Below are positions 40,945 to 52,022 of a DNA stretch of 64,000 nt, in pieces; the stretch's first letter is position 1; each line of letters begins with the position of its first letter. Origin of the DNA: Sepioteuthis lessoniana (Eukaryota > Mollusca > Cephalopoda > Myopsida > Loliginidae); assembly GCA_963585895.1 (NCBI GenBank), contig OY757904.1, forward strand, positions 162,574,292 through 162,638,291. The letters run 5' to 3'. The notes beneath the pieces were generated by a model that was not told the DNA's origin, made no database searches, and saw nothing but the letters and a program-made list of their open reading frames with translations. Made by a program: the position numbers and the translations under genes.

Positions 40945-41235
40945 CTGTGGTGTAATGGTTATCGTCATAGGAAATGAACACGGTGACACGAGTTCAAATC
41001 CTGGACGAGACTGATTTCCTTTCACATAGCACTAATACCCTTGGGAAAGGTATGAATCCAATTATTCTCCCTCCAGCTATGGGTAAATAGTAGGACGGAT
41101 TAGGTTCTTCAGCCTTGGTGAGGCAACTAATCTAGGAGAAGGAAAACTCTGAATTCAAACCTGTTAAACTCCGCTTAAAAATTGACCATGTGTCATATCC
41201 TGCCCGAGCGGAGGGGTTGGTAAATAGGATCATTC
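40945..41235 (+). repeat. SINE-2, full-length reference copy
   Basis: The tRNA-like head 'GTGGTGTAATGGTTATCGTC' (A-box region) is followed by 'GAGTTCAAATCC' (B-box region, 40990-41001). The body has 'ATTCTCCCTCCAGCTATGGG' and the tail 'AAAATTGACCATGTGTC' with 'GGAGGGGTTGGTAAATA'. Confidence 0.8.
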
Positions 41236-41994
41236 ATCTGTCTTGCTACTTGGGCAAACTGCCTCCTCTCACTCCAGGTGCAGCACAGCCATGTGCTCAA
41301 TATGGTGCAAGAGAAGCCTGAATCAAGAAAAGCCAAGCAATATGTTTGGTCATCATATACTCAGATGATTGGTTGTGCCTTGTTCACATCTTGTCCAGGG
41401 AGCAGAGCAGCACTGACATCTTGTCCCCTGGCTTGTTTCCCGGACAGTTTGAGGTTATGTGTCCAATCCTGCTATATTAGAAACAGTGTACGCTAGTACA
41501 TAGGAATTAGCAGTTTGCAGCTGAGTACTAAGAATTGGTATTACATAGACGGTCCATGTAAAGGTCTTGGTATATCTTGGTATTTGTCTAGCTCACCACC
41601 AAGTTAGAATATAGCACAAGGTCTTTTATATGAGAGGTAGGCACAAGCTGAAGCTCAAATGCACAGCAGGCACACAAATACCTTATCCCCATTGGCAACC
41701 CCTTTTAAAAAGGGCACCTTAAGCACCAGGCAATGAACCTAACTCTGCCGAAGCAGATGAAAGCCTGGGGGGGATGGCAACCAGAGGCCAAGGGAGTTGT
41801 CTGTCTCAGCCACCCAACCCAAATGCTAGGCTTTCCTAGAACACATGTCAGGTGACCTCGATTGACTGTAAAAGACTACAGACCAGTCCATAAACCAAGA
41901 AACACAGCCAGTTTCCTTATGTCTTCAACACACTGCTCTAAACAGCAGTAAATAAGTAGTCATGGACCAGTTCAACTACTCCCAGAAAAGGTAT
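41236..41994. other. Unrecognised spacer, balanced composition
   Basis: Less AT-rich than most spacers ('GGGGGGGATGGCAACCAGAG'). The frame at 41278-41496 has no recognisable product. It may be an unidentified repeat. Confidence 0.35.
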
Positions 41995-42195
41995 GATAGT
42001 CTAGGCCACAACACATACCAATGTTAAGTCTAGTCTGCCTGACTATTTACCCATAGCTAGAGGGAGAATAGTTGGATTGATACCTTTCCTAAACGTATTA
42101 GTGCAATAGGAAATGGAAACATGCTTGTCCAGGGTTTGAACTCTGGTCCACACATCCATTTCCTATGACAATAACTGTTACACTATAAGCATCTC
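41995..42195 (-). repeat. SINE-2
   Basis: Minus strand: 'GACTATTTACCCATAGCTAG' body, B-box complement 'GGGTTTGAACTC' near 42134, and head complement near 42150-42190. Confidence 0.7.
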
Positions 42196-42197
42196 TA

Positions 42198-42890
42198 AGA
42201 ATTCAATAAAAAAGTCGACAACAAAAAAGAAGATAAACTGGCCTTCCTGGATGTACCTGTAATTCACACAGAAGACCAGTTCAATACATCCATTTATCAT
42301 AAACCAACATTCACCAGACAATACTTGAACTTCTGTTTCCACCAGCCATATTGTGTGAAGAAACGGACTGTCCACTGCCGACAACATAGGCAAAACTTAA
42401 ATTACTACCAAGACAAATTACCAACAAGAGATACAAAATGTTAGAAATGCTCTTTAAAATAACAACTTACAAGTTTAAGATGTTCTGTAAGAAGAAATAA
42501 AAAGATTGAGGACAACAACTATAAAACTGTCACAGTTCACCTTAAGTCAGAGGATTCTCAAAAGAGAATCAGAAGATGTGAGCCATACATCAAGACAGTA
42601 TTTTGAAAGCAGTTCCACCATTCAAAGGAATCTCTATCAAACCAAACCATTTCAGAAGAAAACAGGACCAAGATCTATGCATATTCCATTCTAGTTTTGT
42701 GACAGGAAATATCAAGGTGAGATCAACCTCATCCGAAAGATAAGACTAGAAGAATATTGGAAAATCATCATCGAGGGATAGACAATGAAATCAGGCATAA
42801 AGGGTAGACATCAACTTCTGTAAAATGAAGTGAATATAAACAAAAACATGTCCTATCAACATGTATCACTTGGCTTTATCTATAGCAGAA
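42198..42890 (+). pseudogene. Penelope-like element, post-RT fragment
   Basis: The frame from about 42198 to 42440 reads 'NKKEDKLAFLDVPVIHTEDQ', then 'TSIYHKPTFTRQYLNF' and 'CVKKRTVHCRQHR'. These are the conserved Penelope-like motifs that follow the RT core (KLPFLDV.V, Y.KPTFT..YLNF, VK...V.CL..R). The remainder to 42890 is decayed; a GIY-YIG domain is not convincingly visible. The same DKL.F.DV motif also ends the fragment at 40675, so this is either a second copy or a duplication. Confidence 0.75.
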
Positions 42891-42934
42891 GGTTAAAAAT
42901 CCCCCTCCCCAAAAAAAGAGATGTCTTGGTTATG

Positions 42935-43190
42935 GCAAATTCTGGAGCTCTGAGGAGTGTAGAGTAGCTCTTCAATGCCATTACTCCTGGGTCCACTTGA
43001 CCCATTAGGGTCCCATCTATGGGTCAAATAGATATGTTTGAAAATTATTTATATTAGATAGGAATACTTAGCATCATATAACCGTGTGCAAAAAAATGTA
43101 AATATAAACATACTATGTACACTATTATCTAACCACAAGGGATAAAATAACCCCAGACAGGTTGATATGCTGTTAAAATCAATCACATTT
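42935..43190 (-). repeat. R-A interspersed repeat
   Basis: Complement of the tail, the 'ATTACTCCTGGGTCCACTTG' block, 'CCCATCTATGGGTCAAATAG', and the start near 43160. Confidence 0.75.
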
Positions 43191-44194
43191 AAAAAAAAAA
43201 AAAACAGAATAATGTCATATAATTTTAGCAGCTTCAAAAATTATGGCTTTCATTTGTTATTCAAGATAGAATTTTAAACCAAAAGAGACCAAAGAAAAAA
43301 AATGTCTTATCAAAAATGAAAAACAAAATAATGAAGTGAGATAATCTTATTAAATATAACTAATGATTTACACATTTAAATCTGTTATTTATTTGATCAG
43401 AGATAAAAAAAATAAAAAAATTAACAATTACACGAGTATGCAACCCAACCTTAGTATATACTAAACATAACTACATAATAATCTACTAGTTGTTACCACA
43501 CCTATGTACTTTTTAATGCAAATAACTTGAAAAACCTGTCATCTTGATGTCCAAAATGGAAGTTGAAAGATTTTAGATATCAAATTTAGGAAGTACATAA
43601 TGATAAATCCTTTAACAGTTTTATCTTTTCATAAAACTAATAAAAAAAAATTCAATCAAAAAGGAAACTGAGGCCTGTCTGTTAGATTACATAAAGCTTA
43701 ATAAATTTGAACAATTCCTATTACAATATGAATTAGTTTAAATATGACTACATTTTTTTTCTCTCAATTTTATCATGAAAATTTTTAGGTGACTAAGTTG
43801 CCATTTTAATAAAACTTTTCACCAAAAGATGTGACACAGAGTTTTACTAATTGAAGTTGGTTCATGACATTATCAAGGAATATTTTTCTAAAAATAATTC
43901 AATGTCAACAAAAAGATTAAAATGGATCACCCTATCCCAGCTAAAAGACCCAAAATAGTTTTAGTTTATACATATATATTTCATGTATTATTTTCTATTC
44001 AAAAATGGAATACAAACACAATATGAAGATGATGAAAGAATGGATTGGTTAAAGCAAATCTAACAAGTCTGATCCAATTGAATAAGTTTAAAAAGACGAT
44101 ATCATATTTATTGATGAATTAACAGATTATAAATAACAAAAAAAAGTAAATCTGTCTAAATACTTTAAAGTGAGCTTGGAACTATTTTAGTTTG
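43191..44194. other. AT-rich spacer
   Basis: No gene or recognised element. Confidence 0.4.
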
Positions 44195-44610
44195 ATTTTA
44201 ATGGCATATCAATTCATCAAGGGTTACTTCTTGCCTAGAAGTTAGAGAATGCCATTCATTGTACGATTTAGTTTCTTAAGAGCTTTTTTGTACTATTATA
44301 TAATATAAAGTATTTCCATTAAATACAAATAATACAAAGTTGTATGATTTCAAGTATTCCTATCCAATATCAATAATCATATGGTTTCAAGTTATTTCTA
44401 TTTAATAATTTTTATTTGTTACCACACAGTTATATGGTTTCAAGTAACTAATAATAATTCTGAATAAACAATTATAGCATCAAGTAACGATTCATAATAC
44501 AAATAATTTACCATTATATGGTATCAAGTATTCCTACTGAATTTAAAGAATTTTTTAATAGATCTATTTGACCCATATTTGGGACCCTAACAAGTACTAC
44601 CATTCGAAAA
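44195..44610 (+). repeat. R-A interspersed repeat, tail missing
   Basis: 'TTTTAATGGCATATCAATTC' start, a core of 'GTATGATTTCAAGTATTCC' units, and 'TTGACCCATATTTGGGACCC' at the end. Confidence 0.7.
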
Positions 44611-44989
44611 ATATTTTAGAAAACAAATAGGAAAGATTATGCAAATAAAATCTTAGTTTAAAAAAGATCTCATTCAAGTTAGAAACCAACATAACAATGA
44701 ATACTAGATGAATAATGTTACATACAAATTATATATTTTCTTAGTTTAATGTTTCCTCAAGAATCTAAAGGATTTCAGTCTCAGATTTGAACTTAACAGA
44801 GCCACAAAGTCAGAAGAGAATCCAGTAGAAACACCTATATCATATCCCCCTTCTATCCCTTCAGACTTTATCTCAGACTCAGACTTTCTCCCAGGTCAGT
44901 AAAATATGGGGAATAATGAGCCTTATGCTGCCATACCGACTCATGATGTGAAGGCAGGGGTTTTGAATTTGAAGTTCTTTCTTCTTCTG
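44611..44989. other. AT-rich spacer
   Basis: Nothing recognised. Confidence 0.35.
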
Positions 44990-45165
44990 GACTGGTTTGC
45001 CTACGTACAAGGCTAAAGAGCTTAAGCTGCCCTACTGTTTTACCCATAGTCGAGCATAAAGATTAATGTCTTTCCTTAGAGCATTGATAAGAAAGCTTCC
45101 ACTGAAATTTCAACTCAATCTGCCAAATCCATTTTTTGTAACAATAATAATTACACTACTTGCAA
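44990..45165 (-). repeat. SINE-2, decayed
   Basis: 'TACTGTTTTACCCATAGTCG' and a weak B-box complement near 45105. Only the head half is clear. Confidence 0.55.
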
Positions 45166-45714
45166 ATCAATATCACAGACCCTTTTTCTTTTTTGCCTCT
45201 TTTATCTTATAAAAATCCATTTATTGTTTGTGATTTTTAATACTTTTAACAACTTTTGGGCCAGTTCCATCAGTCAATATATCAATGTCATGGGGACTTC
45301 TCCAATAAATAAAGATTAGGAAATAACAATTTTAATAACACAGTTCATTTTATGCTTCAGTTGTGATGATAATGATGATGATGTCAGCATTAAGGATTTG
45401 CCAAGTTTTCCTTTTGAACCCAAAATAATAAAATAACCCACCCTTGTATAGGAGTGGGGATAAATTCATCCAACCAATTTTATTAAACCATTCCTGATGT
45501 CTGCAGTTACTATTCCCATCAGTATGAAATTCTGTGTCATGTAGATATATATGAAAATATTTAGTTTTTCTTCTTTGTCACTGGTGAAATGAATAATTAC
45601 TTTAATTGCAAAAACATGTTTCATTTAGGAGCAATTACACGTTTGCATACCAACTGGTTTTGAATTGGTTGGGAGACTGAGTTACAAATTTGGTTCATTA
45701 TACAAAGAGAAATT
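45166..45714. other. AT-rich spacer
   Basis: Short (GAT)n near 45367-45383. No gene. Confidence 0.35.
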
Positions 45715-45985
45715 CATGGTGTAATGGTTAACATAATAGGAAATGGACACAATGACCAAAGTTCAAATCTTGGATGAGACTATTTACATTTCATAAAGCA
45801 CTAATACTCTTAGGAAAGGTATAAAGCCAACTACTTTCCCTCCTGCTATGAGGGCAGGCTGGGTTCTTTAACCTTGGTATAACAGACAGTCTAGTAGAAG
45901 GAAAACTCTGAATTTACATCTGTTAAATTCCACTTAAAAATTGACCTTGTGTCACATCCTGCTCATGATGGAGGGATTGGGTAAA
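45715..45985 (+). repeat. SINE-2
   Basis: 'TGGTGTAATGGTTAACATAA' head, 'AAGTTCAAATCTTGG' B-box region, and tail 'AAAATTGACCTTGTGTCAC' with 'GGAGGGATTGGGTAAATA'. Confidence 0.8.
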
Positions 45986-46186
45986 TACAACAATTCAAAG
46001 TGTAAACCAAAGTGATGATCATTATAAAACTGAGCGAGACAACCTTTCCTTTATCAAATAGAATTCCCTAAAGCAGAAAACATGAAACTTATACACATTT
46101 TTCATTTATTGTTAAATAGAGATCTTGTACATTTTATTCTGAAAATCATATATACATGGAAATTAGGAAATCTCATTAAGAAGTGT

Positions 46187-46188
<2 letters not shown>
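45986..46188. other. AT-rich spacer
   Basis: Nothing recognised. Confidence 0.35.

Positions 46189-46268
<80 letters not shown>
46189..46268. repeat. (TC)n microsatellite with short CA end
   Basis: About 36 TC dinucleotides. Confidence 0.95.
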
Positions 46269-46269
<1 letters not shown>

Positions 46270-47243
46270 AATAAATGTTTCTTACCCCAGAAGGTTTTAA
46301 AAAATAGAAATAGTTGATTAAGCTGAAGAGAGCAAATTATCAAACATTTCCTAGAGAGAAATATAGCATAAAAAGTGTTTTTTCATAAAAGCCTGCCTAA
46401 TTGTGTGGGTCAAATAAAAGTTATTAGACCCAACCTTACAAAAAATAATGAAGACCACCCCTTAACATATTTGTGCCTCGCCTTTGGAGATAGCAGAAAC
46501 ATCCTAATTGTAAGAAACAGTAAATACTGGTTTACCCCATTATTTGAAAGCAGACAGATGAATTTTTTCATAGGTCAAATTGAGTTAAAGCCAAAAAGGA
46601 ATTAGCATTAAATGATATGAAAAAACTTTTAAGCATTTTCAGACCCAAAAAATAATTTTGCTTGAAATTTCCACTGTGATAATACTACAATGTTTCAAAA
46701 CGATATCTCCCTTAATTTTGAAAAGATACATTGGTTTAAAATAAGTTTGCAAAGTACACTGAATCCTAACAAATAATTGATAGAAAAATGTGTAAAACTA
46801 AATAATCATGTGTATGTTGTATTTCAAGTGTTTGACAATAGTGAAAGTAGATAAAAAAAACCTTGACATTCAATATCAAAACAGGTCAATGTAGAAGAAT
46901 AGGAAGAGAAGAGCTAAGAACAATCAAAAAGTTTTCCAGGGTAGATAAATGGTAATTGTTTCTTTATTTTTTATTCCATTGCCAATACATAAGTTAAACT
47001 AAAAGTACTTTGTAAAACTAATAAAAAAACAGAGGATTCCTGCATGAGAAAAATCAAATAAGTTTTTATTATCTCTGCATTTATTTGGGAGGGCTGTAAT
47101 TTTTTACTACATACAATTATATCAAAATAATACCTGTGGCTTACATCTATTTTTATGAGCTGCAAGAGAAGCTAATACAATTGGACTTTATTAGAAACTG
47201 AAAATCAAAGTTAGAGTAAGGTTTGAATAATTTGGGGAATTTC
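46269..47243. other. AT-rich spacer
   Basis: A 76-codon frame at 46375-46605 has fairly ordinary amino-acid content but no recognisable family, splice sites or partner, so it is not called as a gene. Confidence 0.35.
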
Positions 47244-48747
47244 GTGTTCATCATCATCATATCGCGCTGGTAGCACGGATATCCCTGACCCTCTCTCGCC
47301 ACTCCTCCCTATCGTTCATCGCCCTAGGTAAGTCTTCAGGACAACATCCTGTATCCTCACATAGCTGCTGAATGTACGTTCGAGCTGGTCGTCCTGCTTT
47401 TGCGCGGCCATGTGTGGGGATCCATAAGAGTACATCTCTTATGAGTTCATCTCTGCTTCTCCAGCAGTGTCCTGCATGTCTGGTTCGTCTAACTTGAATA
47501 GTTTTCGTGACAGGGGGCAGGTGGCCGTACAGTTGGTGTCTTGTGGGGTGTTGCTGCCAGGACTTGTTCAGGATTGCACGCAGCATTCTTGTGTAATTGC
47601 CATCTAGCTTCTTCTCCAGTCGTTTTGTTAGCGTCCATGTAGTGCATCCATATAGCAGTATCGATGTGACCGCTGCCTGGAAGAAACTGCATTTCATTTT
47701 ATCGGTTAGGTCTGATTACCATATAATCGATAGCCTATTGATAGCTGTCCATGCTTTCGTTAACCTTGTTTCGATGTCCTTTTCGGTTGATTCAACGCTG
47801 CTTCCTAGGTACATGAATTTGTCTACTAGTTTAAGTGGGGTTCCTTCTAGAGTGGAGATGTCCCCCGTTTGGTTATAGCACATATATTCCGTTTTGTGTG
47901 CATTAACATAGAGGCCTATGCTTGCTGCTGCTCGTTCCAAACTATGCAGAAGTGTTTCGGCTTGGTCAGGTGTATTTGCCAGTATCGCTATGTCATCGGC
48001 GTAGTCGGCATCGGTAATTGTTGTTGCGGGGTATCTTCTGCTTCTTTTCTTCGTCAGTTCGAAGCCATTCTCTTTGATTTTGTCAATCGATGTTCTAAGT
48101 ACGTAGTCTAGACAAATGATAAAGAGGTACGGGGCCAGCGTGTCCCCTTGTAGTACTCCTGCTACAATGTCAAAGTATTCTGTGTCTCCATCCGGTGATC
48201 GTACTTTTACTTTAGTGTTTTTATAGAGAATCGTTATTGCCGCTACGGTTTCTTTAGGTATGCCGTACGCTAGTAGGATTTGTTCCATCTTTCCTCTGTG
48301 AATGGAGTCGAAAGCCTTGGTAAAGTCGACAAATATTAATGTCGCTTGTAGGTTCTTTGCCCGTACACCTTCAAGGATTCTGCGGATGGTTAATATTTGT
48401 GAGGTCGTGGATCTATTTCTTCGGAAGCCATTTTGGTTTTTTCTAAGTATGTTGTCGATTTTGGGTTCTATTCAGTTTCGTAGTAGGGCATTGTAGATTT
48501 TGGCAGCTATGGATGTAAGTGTTATGCCTCAGTAGTTTTTGGCTAATCCGAGGTCCCCCTTTTTAGGGAAGGGGAGTATGCATCCCTTCATCCATCTATC
48601 TATCGGATTTTGATTGTATACTGCGTTGCAGTGGCGGAGCAGTATGTCGTCGAATTGTCTGGTCTTCCATACTTCCGGGGGAATTTCATCCAGCCCTGCA
48701 GCTTTCCTATTTTTAATTTTTCTGAGAACCGAGTCGAGTTCTTCTTA
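47244..48747 (-). mobile_element. RTE-like LINE, 5'-truncated, best-preserved RT
   Basis: Minus strand from the start of RT to the 3' end. Motifs in order: 'LRKIKNRKAAGLDEIPPEVW', 'FRRNRSTTSQILTI', 'LIFVDFTKAFDSIHRGKMEQ', 'GVLQGDTLAPYLFI', the catalytic 'DADYADDIAIL' (48003-48020 region), 'LYVNAHKTEYM', 'KFMYLGSSVES', 'LLYGCTTWTLTKR' and the C-terminal 'TYIQQLCEDTGC'. The coding end runs straight into (ATG/TGA)n near 47248-47260, as in RTE elements. Two TGA stops in the N-terminal part replace likely CGA Arg codons, and a small frameshift lies near 47700. The endonuclease is missing. Confidence 0.9.
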
Positions 48748-48954
48748 ATGACAAAATATTTAGAGAAAAAGAGAAAAAAAAAAGAAAGAGAAACAGGATA
48801 ACTGAATGACCCTCTTTTAAAGCACTAGAAAACACATGTATACCTGTATAAAAGAAGAAATTTAGGAGCCTAGGCAACATAGACTGTGTTAAACCAACTA
48901 CCAAAATATGAGGCAAATCCACTTCACCTTTAGCAGAGTTCAAGTAAAGTAAAA
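48748..48954. other. Short AT-rich spacer
   Basis: Purine-rich and A-rich. Nothing recognised. Confidence 0.35.
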
Positions 48955-49225
48955 AAAAAAAGTAAAGTTGGCAACCTGAATTGAGGGTGACCCGAAGACT
49001 CCCTTTTCAATAGCTACTACACCAAGGTGTAAGGGAGGGCACTATTCCTTTCCCTGGATAGCTCTACTTTACCCTTGATCTCTACCTTATATTGCTGAGT
49101 GTTAAGCAAGGAGACATGAAGTACCATTTTTTGAGTCTTCGGTATGACTCGACCTGGGATTGAACCATAGTCTTCCAGGCCATTGGCGAACACTCTAACC
49201 ATCATGCCAATCAAGTAACGGTCAG
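48955..49225 (-). repeat. SINE-1, well preserved
   Basis: 'AGTAAAGTTGGCAACC' tail complement, 'TACTACACCAAGGTGTAAGG', 'GTTAAGCAAGGAGAC', and B box complement 'GGGATTGAACC' with head complement 'CACTCTAACCATCATGCC'. The A and B boxes are better kept than in the 13.2-kb copy. Confidence 0.85.
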
Positions 49226-49530
49226 ATATATTGTCTTATACTATATTGTCATTTTAAAATGCATGAACGATTTTATTTTTTTTATTTGTAAAATCACTGC
49301 TGTAGATTATCGGTGCTTTAAATGCAAAAAGACAAATACTGTAATTCCAAGAAATAGTTGAACCTGGTCAATAAAAGCTAATACTATTGGATTTTATAAG
49401 AAAATGAAAACCTAAGTTAGCATGAAATAGAATGCCTATAAGGATACAAAGAACCATAAATAAGGACTCCGATGAAATTTAAAAAAGAAAGTAATTGTGG
49501 ACTTTAACTAAGTTAAAACTTAATACAAGC
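49226..49530. other. AT-rich spacer
   Basis: Nothing recognised. Confidence 0.35.
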
Positions 49531-51858
49531 AGAAGTGGGGGGGCCATTATTTTTCCCCAAAAGCCATAGGAAGCAGCATGGTGGACGTAAAGGCAAGCGA
49601 ACAAACCCTCTGATGGCTCAACACCATGCTTAACCAGGCTCTGGGCATATGAATCCTATGGTTCAACGGCCAGGATCAAATAGTTTGGGGAACTACTACT
49701 GCTCATCTATAAGGGTGGCTTCTATAGATGAAAATGGAAAACAGCCATCAAAAGATTACCATGACCCACACTCAAATCACCTGTCCAAACCACATCGCTC
49801 TTTGTGCGGGTAAAAAAATGGGCGTGTCCTGCTGAGGTTGGAGCGCTGGCCTCAGTGTTCGAAAAATCAGTTACAGAGCTCAAACTAAAACAAAAATTAC
49901 TAAAATGCAAACACACAATACAAATAGCAACATTTAACGTTAGAACTTTAAATAGAATAGGATAACTAGCAGAGCTGACAGCATCAGCGATAAATCATAA
50001 CATAGACATAATATACATACAAGAACACAGGTACACTCATAGCGAGGATATTAAATATCACAATACTGGCAATGGATGGACATTAGCCACTGCATCTACA
50101 TGGGAAAACTCTGTTAATGCCACGCTAGGAGGCGTAGGTATGCTTATTGGACCACGGGCCCTAAAATCACTAAATAGCATTGAGAAAATATAACCGAGGA
50201 TGATGGTAGCTACTTTTAATGGCAACCCCAGTCCAACAATCATCTGATACAGCCCTACCAATGTTAGTGAAGAAACTGACCTCATTGCCTTCTATGATGT
50301 GCTATCCTCCCTTGTTCGTAGCATCCCAAAACACAACATTCTCATCATCAGTGGAGACATGAATGCCCAAATCGGTAAAAAAGTAAACAACAAATTCAGC
50401 TTACACAACTCGTCAAACAGAAATGGGGAACACCTAACAGAATCTAGAAAATAGATTAACATGCCTCAATACAAAATTTCAGAAAAGGAAGGGAAAACTA
50501 TACCTACACAAATAATACTAAAGCACAGACAGACTATATCTTTATAAATAAGAAATGGAATAATAGTGCATTGAATTGCGAGGCATATTCCTCTTTCAAA
50601 GGTGCGTCCTCTGATCACCGAATTGTCACGGCAAAGATACGACTGAGCCTACGAAGGAATGCAGCCCAAACAACAACCACCATATACTATGACTGGTCCC
50701 TGCTTAATAACAGGGATATTAGAGATAAATATATGTTAACACTAAGAAACAAATTCAATGCACAACAGGACAAGTCAGAAACACATACTCTGAATGACGA
50801 ATATGAGGATTTCATCAATGCCCACTTAGAAGCAGCAGCAGAATACATGCCAACTAAACAAAAAGTTAAACCTAGAGTCCTATGGGAGACATTAGCGGTT
50901 AGAACAAAGCGTGCAGAGATGAAAACTGCTTCCAAATGCAATAGGAGGAACCCAACCAATATGAATGCCCTGAAACTTAAAAAGCCATAAATTGAATTAG
51001 CTAAGATATACCTAAAAGAACAAACAGAATATTTACAAAATCAGATCAATAAGATTAGAGACTCAGTTGAAGATAGACAATCTAGGATAGCACGGCAAAT
51101 GGTAAACGAAGTGAGCAGAAGGAAGAGCACTGCAAAAGCTAAACTGAAAGCTACCAACCAAGACGAACAGATACAAATATGGAAACAACATTGCAAGAAT
51201 CAGAAACCCTCCAAAAGTTATGCATGTACCAATCATAAGAATATAGTAAACAATTAGACATCAAACTAGGACAGTTTACACAAGAAGAACTCAACTTAAT
51301 ACTAAAAAAATTAATAGAAAAGCAGCAGGGCTTGATGAAATATCACCAGAGTATGGAAGACCAGAGAATTCAACGACATATTGCTTTGATGCTGTAATGC
51401 CGTATATAATCAAAACACAATAGACAGATGGACAAAGAGCTGCATCCTCTCCTTCTCTAAGAAGAGCAACCTCAGGTTAGCCAAGAACTACCAAGGTATA
51501 ATCCTTACATCCATAGTGGCCAAGATCTACAATGCTCTACTATGCAACCACATAGAACCTAAAATTGAGAAGATACTTAGGAAGAACCAAAATGGCTTTT
51601 AGAGAAATCGATCCACAACATCACAAATTTTAACCATCCATCGAATTCTAGCGGCAACAATATTATTTGTTGACTTTTCCAAGGCCTTTGACTCCATACA
51701 TAGAGGGAAGATGGAGCAAATACTACTCGCCTACGGCTTACTCAAAGAAACCATCGCAGCCGTAATGATGCTATATAAAAACATGAAAGTAAAAGTCTGC
51801 TCTCTGGATGGAGACATAGACGACTTTGACATTATAGCAGGCATGCCGCAAGGTGACA
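49531..51858 (+). mobile_element. RTE-like LINE, endonuclease and N-terminal RT, 3' part lost
   Basis: Plus strand. A 5' leader to about 49910 precedes an AP-type endonuclease: 'IATFNVRTLN' (49927), 'IYIQEHRYTH' (50013), 'GGVGMLIGP' (50131), 'ILIISGDMNAQIG' (50341) and 'SSDHRIVTAKI' (50608). A linker to about 51280 follows. RT begins at 51290 and breaks off after 'GMPQGDT' (51841-51858), just before the 'LAPYLF' motif, where the copia fossil begins. There are several stops and frameshifts. It is the most complete 5' half of this family in the window. Confidence 0.88.
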
Positions 51859-52022
51859 CTTCTCAAGAGGTGAGATGGCTTCCTACCAGAAGTTGTGAAA
51901 CGGTAGTTAATGTAAATACAGTAGTTGTTAGAGGAGGACAAATAAATATTCTCTCTATATATATATCTGCCATTGTTGTGGTTTTGTAATTAATATTGTG
52001 CTCTATTATTTTTATATTAACA
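51859..52022 (+). repeat. Copia left LTR (shortened)
   Basis: Aligns with the right LTR over 'AGAAGTTGTGA', 'TTAGAGGAGGAC', 'AATAAATATTCT' and 'GTAATTAATATTGTG', ending ...ACA. About 30 bases of the outer edge are missing relative to the right LTR. Confidence 0.8.

Noticed and set aside
46375-46605. 76-codon plus-strand frame as a host exon
   Set aside because: No recognisable family, no supporting splice signals or neighbouring exon.
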